Shown here piece by piece: positions 9,240-16,407 of a DNA stretch of 64,000 nt. Positions within the stretch are counted from its first letter, which is position 1. The number at the start of each line of letters is the position of its first letter. This DNA is from Mycobacterium simulans. GTDB taxonomy: Bacteria; Actinomycetota; Actinomycetes; Mycobacteriales; Mycobacteriaceae. Location of the stretch: NCBI RefSeq assembly GCF_900232995.1, contig NZ_OCVX01000003.1, forward strand, positions 39,681 through 103,680, written 5' to 3'. Both the position numbers and the translations under genes were made by a program. Below the pieces are notes generated by a model that was not told where the DNA came from, made no database searches, and was given only the letters and a program-made list of their open reading frames with translations.

Positions 9240-10478
9240 ATGAACACTCGAACGCTTGACGGCTCGGCGCTGCGGCCGCTGTCCGTGGCACACGCGGCAC
9301 CCGCCGACTCCGGGTCCAGATCCCAGACGCCTGGCGCGTTGATCTCTAAGATCCCGTTCATCCGCCCGAGTTTTCCCGGGCCCGCCGAGCTGGCTGAGGA
9401 CTTCGCCGAGATCACTCATGCCAACTGGTACACGAACTTCGGTCCCAAGGAGCGGAAGTTCGCCCGCGCCCTGGGCGACTACCTGGGACCGGATCGGCAC
9501 GTTGCCACCCTTGCGAACGGCACCATGGCACTTATCGCGGCGCTCCAGGTTACTTATGGTCCCGGAATGCGGGACCGCTATCTGCTGATGCCCTCGTTCA
9601 CCTTCGTCGGCGTTGCCCAAGCCGCGCTCTGGACGGGGTACCGCCCGTGGTTTATCGACATCGACGCCGACACCTGGCAGCCATGCGCCCTCTCCGCCCG
9701 CGCCGTCCTCGAACGCAGCCGCGACCGGATTGCAGGCATCCGGCTTGCCAACGTGTTCGGCGTCGGCAACCCCCAGATCCGTGCTTGGGAGGATCTAGCC
9801 GCCGAATGGGAGCTGCCGATTGTGCTCGACTCGGCGGCTGGCTTCGGTTCCGCGTACGCCGACGGCGAGCGCCTTGGTGGACGTGGCGCTTGCGAGGTCT
9901 TTTCCTTCCATGCGACCAAGCCGTTCGCGGTCGGCGAGGGCGGCGCTTTGGTTTCTCGCGACCCACGGCTCATCGAGCAGGCGTACAAATTCCAGAACTT
10001 CGGCTTGGTGAAGACGCGTGAGGCCATCCAGCTCGGGATGAACGGGAAGCTGCAGGAGATCAGCGCCGCTATCGGCCTGCGCCAGCTGGCCGGGCTCGAT
10101 CGCCGACTGGCAAGTCGCCGCAAGGTCCTCGAGTACTATCGCGCCGGGCTCGCGGGCGTGGGTGTGCGTTTCCAGAACAATGCCGGCGCTTCGTCGCTCT
10201 GCTTCGCGAGCGCTTGCTGCCAGTCCGCTGACCACAAAGCCGCGATTATGGCTAGCCTGCAAATGCACGCGATCGAAGCGCGTGACTACTACAACCCACC
10301 ACAACACCTGCATCCGTACTTTGTGACGAACCCTGAGTTGGCAGAGTCGACCGATCTACCCGTCACAACCGACATTTGCTCGCGAATCGTGTCGCTGCCG
10401 GTCCACGACCACATGGCCTCGGTTGACGTCGCCCGGGTCGTTGCCGCCGTGCAGGGCGGGGCGGTTCGCGGTGACTGA
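9240..10478 (+). CDS. DegT/DnrJ/EryC1-type sugar aminotransferase (Rv3402c homologue)
   Basis: A PLP-dependent aminotransferase of 412 residues, the same length as Rv3402c. ATG 9240 (MNTRTLDGSA) aligns with the start of that protein as I remember it. The PLP lysine is K227 in SFHATKPFAVGEGGAL, D197 (LDSAAGFGS) fits the pyridine-nitrogen aspartate, and the C-terminal EARDYYNPPQHLHPYF is typical of sugar aminotransferases. It would transaminate a nucleotide-linked keto sugar, probably dTDP-4-keto-6-deoxyglucose giving dTDP-Qui4N, given the formyltransferase nearby. An IdeR box lies upstream. The next gene overlaps its end by 8 bases. It is on the + strand here; the M. tuberculosis gene is named as complement. 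Confidence 0.9.
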   Translation: MNTRTLDGSALRPLSVAHAAPADSGSRSQTPGALISKIPFIRPSFPGPAELAEDFAEITHANWYTNFGPKERKFARALGDYLGPDRHVATLANGTMALIAALQVTYGPGMRDRYLLMPSFTFVGVAQAALWTGYRPWFIDIDADTWQPCALSARAVLERSRDRIAGIRLANVFGVGNPQIRAWEDLAAEWELPIVLDSAAGFGSAYADGERLGGRGACEVFSFHATKPFAVGEGGALVSRDPRLIEQAYKFQNFGLVKTREAIQLGMNGKLQEISAAIGLRQLAGLDRRLASRRKVLEYYRAGLAGVGVRFQNNAGASSLCFASACCQSADHKAAIMASLQMHAIEARDYYNPPQHLHPYFVTNPELAESTDLPVTTDICSRIVSLPVHDHMASVDVARVVAAVQGGAVRGD

Positions 10479-11505
10479 GACATTTGCTGGCCACTCACCC
10501 AAAGTGAGTGTGGTTTCGATCACTTACAACCACGAGGCGTTCATCCGCGACGCTCTGGACAGCTTCGTCGCTCAGAAGACCGATTTCCCCGTGGAGATGA
10601 TCGTCGCCGACGATGCCTCCACTGACGGTACGCCGGCGATTATCCGGGAGTACGCCGATCGCCACCCCCACCTGTTTCGGCCGATCCTTCGGCCCAAGAA
10701 TATTGGCGTTTACGCGAATTTCGTGGACACCCTGTCGACCGCTCGAGGCGAGTACGTAGCGCTGTGCGAGGGAGACGATTACTGGACCGATCCGCTGAAG
10801 CTGGCCAAGCAGGTGGAATTCTTGGACCAGCACCCCGAAACAGCCGTGTGCTTCCATCCCGTGCGAGTGATTCATGACGACGGGACACCTGCCGTAGAGT
10901 TCCCGCCGATCGCGTGGCGCCGCGACATGAGCTTGGATGCCCTCATTGCGCGGAACTTCATCCAGACCAACTCGGTCGTTTACCGCCGCCAGCAAAGCTA
11001 CGACGACATCCCGCCCAACATCATGCCGATCGATTGGTACCTGCATGTTCGGCATGCGGTAAACGGCGGGATAGCCATGCTGCCCGAGACAATGGCGGTC
11101 TACCGCCGCCACCCGCAAGGCATTTGGTATGACTCCGATCGCGACCGCCAGAAGTTCTGGGAGGTGCACGGCCACGGGGTGACGGCGATGCTCGAGGCGA
11201 TGCTGGACCTGTTTCCCGGCGACCATGCCCGCGAGAAGATCATCGGTCGGGTGTCCGACATGTTCCTCGGCGAGATGGCAAAGGTGCCGGGCCCCAAGGG
11301 TCGCGCTGTCCTGCTGGAATCCATCGCCGCCCATCCGCGGATGACAATGCTGTCCCTTCAGCACCGGTGGACGCAAACGCCCTGGCGGCGACTTGAGCAC
11401 AGGCTCTCCACCAATCTGAAGACTTGGCGCAAGAATGCGCGCACTTACTCCGCCCGGGTCAGGCGCCCGATGACTGCGGCTCGGCGCCGCGCGTTCGACC
11501 ACTAG
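10471..11505 (+). CDS. Family 2 glycosyltransferase
   Basis: A 344-residue GT-A enzyme. The nucleotide-binding N-terminus is KVSVVSITYNHEAFIRDALDSF, followed by VADDAST at 45-51 and a DxD-like EGDDYW at 100-105. GTG 10471 overlaps the aminotransferase stop (TGA at 10476-10478), so translation is coupled and the same iron box should control both. It probably transfers an amino or deoxy sugar to a cell-envelope glycolipid or glycan; donor and acceptor are unknown. No membrane segment is seen, and the C-terminus is Arg-rich (RKNARTYSARVRRPMTAARRR). I recall no counterpart at this place in M. tuberculosis. Its TAG stop lies within a CTAG shared with the opposing gene. Confidence 0.88.
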   Translation: MTETFAGHSPKVSVVSITYNHEAFIRDALDSFVAQKTDFPVEMIVADDASTDGTPAIIREYADRHPHLFRPILRPKNIGVYANFVDTLSTARGEYVALCEGDDYWTDPLKLAKQVEFLDQHPETAVCFHPVRVIHDDGTPAVEFPPIAWRRDMSLDALIARNFIQTNSVVYRRQQSYDDIPPNIMPIDWYLHVRHAVNGGIAMLPETMAVYRRHPQGIWYDSDRDRQKFWEVHGHGVTAMLEAMLDLFPGDHAREKIIGRVSDMFLGEMAKVPGPKGRAVLLESIAAHPRMTMLSLQHRWTQTPWRRLEHRLSTNLKTWRKNARTYSARVRRPMTAARRRAFDH

Positions 11506-12284
11506 GGCGCGCTGTCCGCCTCCGGCTTCTGGACGACGTAAAGAACCGAACCGGGTGCAATACCGTGCCGAGGGAACGCCTCTTGGCTGAAGGTGAGTTG
11601 GTCAACCGTGAAAAGCTCAAACCCGTGCTGTCGGATTCGCGAGCAGAGAGTGGCGCGATCGTAGAGCCGCAGATGGTCGCCCTGGGCAAAACGGCGCCAC
11701 CGCTCCCCTTCGTCGGTCACCGCGGGATCCTCGTCGAAGCTACCGTTCGGCGTCACCGGGGTCATGACGATGCCGCGCCCACCGGGCGCCAGTATCCGGT
11801 AGAGCTCGTTCAGCGCGCGGCCGTCATCCGAGACGTGCTCGAGAACGTGGGAGCAGATGAAGAAGTCGAACGCACCGTCCGCATAGTTCGGCATGTCCGT
11901 GATGTCGACGACGTCATCCACACCGGGCATCATCAGGTCTGCGGTTCGGTATTGGAGGTCGCCGCGGATCCGCAAGGATGCCGCTAGGGCTGCCGTAGGG
12001 GCAAAATCGACCACCCGTCGCGGCCCATCGGGCTCCAGGAAGCGGTCGATATATAGCTTGTAGAGCCGGTCCCGATCCGTGGAACCGCACACCGGACAAA
12101 GGTATCGGCGATGGTTCAAGGTCTCGAAGTCGTCGAGGGAGTAAGGAAAATTGTGCTTGGCCAGCGTGCGGCCCAGCATGCGACTGACGCTCCTGAATCG
12201 GACCCGACTCCCGCACAGGTTGCATTGACCTGGTCCCACGTAACACAGGCGTCGGATGAAGCGACCGGCATCCACGAGCTGCAT
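11502..12284 (-). CDS. SAM-dependent methyltransferase with N-terminal zinc-ribbon-like cysteines
   Basis: A 260-residue protein starting at ATG 12284, 5 bases after the stop of the flavoprotein gene. Four cysteines in two CxxC pairs (C21/C24 in CNLCGSR, C63/C66 in CPVCGSTDRDR) suggest a zinc-bound N-terminal domain, as in some sugar and lipid methyltransferases. The Rossmann methyltransferase part follows: motif I-like RRVVDFAPTAAL, then FDFFICSHVLEHVSDDGRAL and ELYRILAPGGRGIVMTP. It is probably an O- or C-methyltransferase acting on a sugar or lipid made in this island. It is coupled to the flavoprotein and converges tail to tail with the glycosyltransferase, sharing four bases. Confidence 0.82.
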   Translation of the reverse strand: MQLVDAGRFIRRLCYVGPGQCNLCGSRVRFRSVSRMLGRTLAKHNFPYSLDDFETLNHRRYLCPVCGSTDRDRLYKLYIDRFLEPDGPRRVVDFAPTAALAASLRIRGDLQYRTADLMMPGVDDVVDITDMPNYADGAFDFFICSHVLEHVSDDGRALNELYRILAPGGRGIVMTPVTPNGSFDEDPAVTDEGERWRRFAQGDHLRLYDRATLCSRIRQHGFELFTVDQLTFSQEAFPRHGIAPGSVLYVVQKPEADSAP

Positions 12285-12289
12285 CCGGC

Positions 12290-13885
12290 TCAGCAACAGA
12301 CCGCGGTCGCGGGCTTCAGCGATGCGAGCAGGCTGGCGGCCAGCGATTTCGCCAGCGAGCGGATCCGGGGCGCGCTCTCGACGTGCCAAAAGCGGATCTT
12401 GGGATTGAAATTCCCGCCCACCAGGGGCCCGATGACGCAAAAATTCGGGCTGGCTTCGAAATCGTCGTTCACCAGGAGGCCACGGTTGGTGCGGTTGGGG
12501 CGGCAAAGCCCGTTCTGCATTGCGGCGACGAGGAACGGCGACGAACACGCATCTAGCTCTTCGAAACCGCCACAGTTCAGCACCGCCGCGAAGGGGACGG
12601 GGTGGCTATGCTCGGCGCCCGCGGCTCGGTAGGTCATGGTGGCGAACGGCTGGCCGGACGCGCAGGCATCCAGGCGCAATACTTCCCCGGCGAGCAGGCG
12701 CAGCGTGCCGTTCGCGGCCAACTCCTGCGATGCCTGGCGGCAATCGCGTCCCGCGCGCCGCACCAACTTCGTGAAGTTCATGCCGTGCACGCAGAAGAAC
12801 TCTTCCTGCTGCGCCAGATCCATCTTGTGCAACGCCTGCCTCAGCAGGGCGCCAACGGAGTCGTACAAATCGGCCAGGTTCAACGAGCGTGCTTTGGCCG
12901 TGGCGAGATCGTCGCGGATCGCAGACATCAGATCCGCTGCCGCTACCGCTTCCGCTTCCGCTTCCGCGGAGAGCAACGTGCGCAGCCGCGGAAATTCGAA
13001 TTCCGTTGGCTCGTCGCAGATCTGGTAAGGCAGGATGCCGGACCGTGAGATGACGGTGATGGAGTGGACTCGTTCGCGGATGCGCGCGTCGTGACGCATC
13101 AGGTAGAGCGCTTCGAGGGAGGTGGCGTTGGAACCCACGACCAGCACGTTGCGCTTCTCGCGCGGCTCGACCCGGTCGAGCGACTGGCGCAGCCGCTCCA
13201 GGTTGCTCTCCCCACCAGGGGCATAGAGATCGTTGATATACGTGAACGCGGGTTCGGAATCGCCCGCAACGATCGCTTTGGTCGGGGGGCTGCCGATGGA
13301 AACAACCACTTTGCCTGCGGCGATCGCCGTTGGGCCGTCTCCGGACGGGCTCAGTCCGATCACGTAGCCACCGTCCCCACCGTCCGCGGAATGGGCGCTA
13401 ACGGCGTCGGCGCGGATAGTCACGATTTCGGCCAGGTCGCGCATGCCCAGCGCGAGGATCGCGGCATTCACCTGCTCCGAGATAAACGCACCGAAGAGAA
13501 AGCGCGGCAGGTAGAGCTCGCCCCACTGGTTGCCGTCCAGCGCTTCGCGGTTGTCGTAGATCCAGCGCACCGCGGCGTCGCCCCCGGCCTCCTGCAAGAA
13601 AGCCAGCCAGCGCTGCTTGTTGCGCTCCAGCCAGGCGCTGTAGGCGGACTTTTCGGGCTCGTCGGCGAAATCGTCGAGCTTCTGAATGGCGAGCGATTCG
13701 ATGCTGGAGCGTCGGCCATAGGCGATTCCGCACCAGAACTGCTCGTCCCGCTCCACAACCGCGATGCGCAGCTTGGGCGGCGCCGTTGGGCCGCTCAGCA
13801 AAGCATCGGCCATTTCCAGCAGCGTCATGGAGCACGCGACCCCGCTACCGATGAACGCAATGTCGAAGGCGGGTGGAGCGGTCAT
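12290..13885 (-). CDS. FAD/NAD(P)-binding flavoprotein (Rv3403c homologue)
   Basis: A 531-residue protein with an N-terminal FAD-binding Rossmann fold (FDIAFIGSGVACSMTLLEM), VVERDEQFWCGIAYG, and a second dinucleotide-binding motif (NVLVVGSNATSLEALYLM). It looks like the FAD_NAD_binding_9 family and matches Rv3403c along its length as I recall. ATG 13885 gives the homologous start MTAPPAFDIAF; frame remains open upstream to 13999 but without similarity. The reaction is unknown; flavoproteins of this shape oxidise amines or hydroxylate small molecules. A hexanucleotide repeat (CCGCTT x3, 12946-12963) encodes an Ala-Glu run within the protein. An IdeR-like box lies about 100 bases upstream. Confidence 0.87.
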   Translation of the reverse strand: MTAPPAFDIAFIGSGVACSMTLLEMADALLSGPTAPPKLRIAVVERDEQFWCGIAYGRRSSIESLAIQKLDDFADEPEKSAYSAWLERNKQRWLAFLQEAGGDAAVRWIYDNREALDGNQWGELYLPRFLFGAFISEQVNAAILALGMRDLAEIVTIRADAVSAHSADGGDGGYVIGLSPSGDGPTAIAAGKVVVSIGSPPTKAIVAGDSEPAFTYINDLYAPGGESNLERLRQSLDRVEPREKRNVLVVGSNATSLEALYLMRHDARIRERVHSITVISRSGILPYQICDEPTEFEFPRLRTLLSAEAEAEAVAAADLMSAIRDDLATAKARSLNLADLYDSVGALLRQALHKMDLAQQEEFFCVHGMNFTKLVRRAGRDCRQASQELAANGTLRLLAGEVLRLDACASGQPFATMTYRAAGAEHSHPVPFAAVLNCGGFEELDACSSPFLVAAMQNGLCRPNRTNRGLLVNDDFEASPNFCVIGPLVGGNFNPKIRFWHVESAPRIRSLAKSLAASLLASLKPATAVCC

Positions 13886-13982
13886 GGCGAACCCGCTTGT
13901 CCGTCGACCGGCATCCACTCCCTCTCTCGGCACCTGGATCGGGTCACGCTTCTGTCGCCTGACAGCGGCAAGAGCCATCAAG

Positions 13983-14001
13983 TTAGCGAAGGCTAACATA
14001 A
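13983..14001. promoter_or_regulatory. IdeR-like box upstream of the flavoprotein gene
   Basis: On the - strand TTATGTTAGCCTTCGCTAA matches 14 of 19 positions of the IdeR consensus TTAGGTTAGGCTAACCTAA. It lies in the 152-base gap between the formyltransferase stop and the flavoprotein start, properly placed to control the flavoprotein-methyltransferase pair. It is weaker than the box at 9097 and is a prediction. Confidence 0.5.
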
Positions 14002-14037
14002 TCTAGCGGCGTGGTTGGGTCGGTCTCGTTACGGGCT

Positions 14038-14733
14038 TCAAGTCTTTTCCGGTTCGAGCACGACGCGGACAAATACCTTGCGGCCGGACGCATCGACGAA
14101 CCAGGCATTGCGGAAATCATCGTGCGTCAACGCGCGTAGGCGATTCAAGAAATGCCCAAACGTCCCTTGCTCGTTGAGGTCCAGCTGGCGGAGTTGTTCG
14201 AAATCCTTTTTCAGGTTGAGATTGCCCTCGATGGCCGGCGATCTAGTCGTGTAGCTGCCGTCGCGGATCGCGGCGAAATGTTCGAGCACCAACTCGCGCT
14301 CGATATCCATCAGCCTGGCATAAACACTTCCCGAGGAATCCCAAGATTCGATCGCACATTCCTGCTGAGCGATGATCGGGCCGTGGTCCAATTGGTCGTC
14401 GATCTCATGGATCGTCACCCCGACTTTTTGCCCGTCGATGATCGAGAAGACCTGTGGAAACCAGCCGCGGTTGTACGGATTGAAACCCGGATGAACATTC
14501 ACACATCTGACGCCATCGATTAAAGCGGCCGGAAACTTCTGTTTGCAGTGGAGGGAAAAGACGAGATCATACCGCGAAACGATTTCCGCGACGTGCTCCT
14601 TGACGTCAAATCGCGGGACGTCGGGCAGCTGGCCGATCGGGGACTGATAGACGTCGATATCGCCATACCTGGCCTGCAGTTCGATCGCCAGGGCATGGGC
14701 ATGGAAGTTGTCGGTCAGGATCAGTACTTTGAT
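14038..14733 (-). CDS. Sugar N-formyltransferase (Rv3404c homologue), start codon apparently lost
   Basis: The reading frame matches Rv3404c, shown in the literature to formylate dTDP-4-amino-4,6-dideoxyglucose with N10-formyltetrahydrofolate. Visible features are LILTDNFHAHALAIELQARY, LHCKQKFPAALIDG, CVNVHPGFNPYNRGWFPQ (catalytic Asn-His region), HEIDDQLDHGPIIAQ, and a C-terminal domain ending RVVLEPEKT. At the position of the expected initiator Met the codon is ATC (14731-14733), and no ATG, GTG or TTG lies in frame between it and the upstream stop. The first conventional start is GTG 14502, which would remove about 77 residues including part of the cofactor domain. Either an unusual start is used or the gene is inactive. 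Confidence 0.7.
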   Translation of the reverse strand: MKVLILTDNFHAHALAIELQARYGDIDVYQSPIGQLPDVPRFDVKEHVAEIVSRYDLVFSLHCKQKFPAALIDGVRCVNVHPGFNPYNRGWFPQVFSIIDGQKVGVTIHEIDDQLDHGPIIAQQECAIESWDSSGSVYARLMDIERELVLEHFAAIRDGSYTTRSPAIEGNLNLKKDFEQLRQLDLNEQGTFGHFLNRLRALTHDDFRNAWFVDASGRKVFVRVVLEPEKT

Positions 14734-14891
14734 GTGTCTGCCCCGCCAGCCCGCGCACTGCCCGGCGCCATGAACGGCCTGCTACGGCGAGCATCAGCCG
14801 TTCGTCTGCTGGCAATCCGGCGCACGCGCTCACCCTACTTCAGGACCGACCGCACACTGGACGGTCACGCGAAGGCACACGGGCATAACAA

Positions 14892-15458
14892 TCAGTGCGG
14901 TTCGACGATTCGGGCCAGTTCTGCCCGTACCGACGCTTTCAGTTCGTCGTCCGGCAGCTCGTCAAGGCCGGTCGCTGAGCGCAGGATGGGCGCAAACAAC
15001 CGCCAACCGAATTGCAGCGCAAGGGCATTGGCGACCGCTAGCCGAGCGCTGGAGTCACTGTCGTGGCGTGGGCGCACCTCGTCGAGCATCTCCGCGACGT
15101 TGGGAAAGCGCTTTTGCAGCTGACCAGCCGGATAGCCGTCGAGCAGTGACCTGGCCATAACCCGCATGTGGCGGTCCAGGGATCGTTCGATGACTTCAGG
15201 CGAGGCCCCGCTGTGCAGTAGACCGGCCAACTTCTCGCCCAGATAGTCGAGCAGGGCGCCAACTAGCTGGTCTTTGGTGCCGAAGTGCCGAAACACCAGT
15301 CCGTGATTGACCTTCGATCGCGCGGCGATGTCGCGGATCGACGTCGCCGCGGGACCCCGTTCGGCGATCAGGTCGGCGGCGGCCTCCAATATCGCCGCCG
15401 CGACCTCTTCGCGGCCCGTAGGCATCTCCCGGTACACCGTTGACGCGCGTGTAGTCAC
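14892..15458 (-). CDS. TetR-family repressor (Rv3405c-like)
   Basis: A 188-residue regulator. The N-terminal helix-turn-helix is ADLIAERGPAATSIRDIAAR followed by KVNHGLVFRHFGTKDQLVGA, and the C-terminal half is the variable ligand-binding domain. GTG 15458 gives MTTRASTVYREM, in line with Rv3405c; ATG 15425 is an alternative start. It diverges from the sulfatase gene at 15520, and two palindromes between them (15451-15466 and 15477-15492) are the obvious operators, the first covering its own start codon. In M. tuberculosis, loss of Rv3405c raises Rv3406 expression, so repression of the divergent gene and autoregulation are expected. Confidence 0.9.
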   Translation of the reverse strand: MTTRASTVYREMPTGREEVAAAILEAAADLIAERGPAATSIRDIAARSKVNHGLVFRHFGTKDQLVGALLDYLGEKLAGLLHSGASPEVIERSLDRHMRVMARSLLDGYPAGQLQKRFPNVAEMLDEVRPRHDSDSSARLAVANALALQFGWRLFAPILRSATGLDELPDDELKASVRAELARIVEPH

Positions 15459-15466
15459 ATGACTAC
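15451..15466. promoter_or_regulatory. TetR operator copy 1
   Basis: GTAGTCACATGACTAC is an inverted repeat GTAGTCA-N2-TGACTAC. It overlaps the GTG start of the TetR gene, consistent with autorepression. An identical half-site pair recurs 26 bases away. Confidence 0.8.
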
Positions 15467-15476
15467 GCTAGCCGAT

Positions 15477-15492
15477 GTAGTCAGTTGACTAC
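15477..15492. promoter_or_regulatory. TetR operator copy 2
   Basis: GTAGTCAGTTGACTAC has the same 7-base arms as copy 1 with a different 2-base spacer. It lies 28 bases upstream of the sulfatase start codon, in a position to block its promoter. Confidence 0.8.
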
Positions 15493-15519
15493 ACCACCTT
15501 TCTCCAAAGGACGACAGCA

Positions 15520-16407
15520 ATGCCGCATTTGATAGCCGTTAAGAAGCTGGGTAGCCGTATCGGGGCCGAAATCAGGGGGGTGCGCCTCGGAGGGGATCTT
15601 GACCCGGACGCGGTCGACGAGATTCGTGTGGCGTTACTGGCCCACAAGGTGATCTTCTTCCGCGGCCAACACCACCTCGACAACGACAAGCAGCTTGCGT
15701 TCGCCGGGTTACTGGGTACCCCGATCAGCCACCCCGCCGCGATCGCGGCCGTGCCGGACACGCCGATCATTACGCCGATCGATTCCGAACACGGCAAGGC
15801 GACGCGCTGGCACGCCGACGTCACGTTCGCCACCAATTACCCCGCGGCATCGGTACTGCGCGCGGTCGCCCTGCCCAGTTATGGCGGGTCGACGCTGTGG
15901 GCCAACACCGCGGCAGCCTATGCGGACCTGCCTGAACCGCTCATGTGCCTCACCAAGAACTTGTGGGCGGTTCATACCAGCCGTTTCGACTACGTGCCCA
16001 CCGAATCATTGACCGACGCGCAACAGACGTATCGACACGCGATTGAGGATCTCGCCTTCCAGACCGAGCACCCCGTGGTGCGGGTGCACCCCGAGACCGG
16101 TGAGTGCGCGCTGCTGGCGGGTGCTTTCGTGCAAGGCTTCGTCGGCCTTGACAGCCACGAGTCAAGCGTGCTGCTCGAGTTGCTACAACGGCGAATCACG
16201 ACGCCCGAGAACACCGTTCGCTGGAACTGGGAGCCGGGCGATGTCGCCATCTGGGACAACCGCGCGACCCAGCACCGGGCCATCGACGACTATGACGACC
16301 AGTACCGGCTCATGCACCGGGTCACCCTGATGGGCGACGTGCCGGTCAACGTGCACGGACAGCGCAGCCGCATGATCAGCGGCGCACCACTGGCGATCGC
16401 AAGCTGA
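15520..16407 (+). CDS. Fe(II)/2-oxoglutarate-dependent alkylsulfatase/dioxygenase (Rv3406-like)
   Basis: A 295-residue TauD-family enzyme of the same length as Rv3406. The iron facial triad is visible: H98 and D100 in RWHADVTF and the distal H252 in [13 protein letters not shown]263 or R267 would bind 2-oxoglutarate. Rv3406 cleaves alkyl sulfates oxidatively and can dealkylate some DprE1 inhibitors, so the same is likely here. ATG 15520 follows AAAGGA. It is divergent from its presumed TetR repressor. The stop codon (16405-16407) directly abuts the choD stop on the other strand; the vapBC47 toxin-antitoxin pair that lies here in M. tuberculosis is absent. Confidence 0.92.
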   Translation: MPHLIAVKKLGSRIGAEIRGVRLGGDLDPDAVDEIRVALLAHKVIFFRGQHHLDNDKQLAFAGLLGTPISHPAAIAAVPDTPIITPIDSEHGKATRWHADVTFATNYPAASVLRAVALPSYGGSTLWANTAAAYADLPEPLMCLTKNLWAVHTSRFDYVPTESLTDAQQTYRHAIEDLAFQTEHPVVRVHPETGECALLAGAFVQGFVGLDSHESSVLLELLQRRITTPENTVRWNWEPGDVAIWDNRATQHRAIDDYDDQYRLMHRVTLMGDVPVNVHGQRSRMISGAPLAIAS

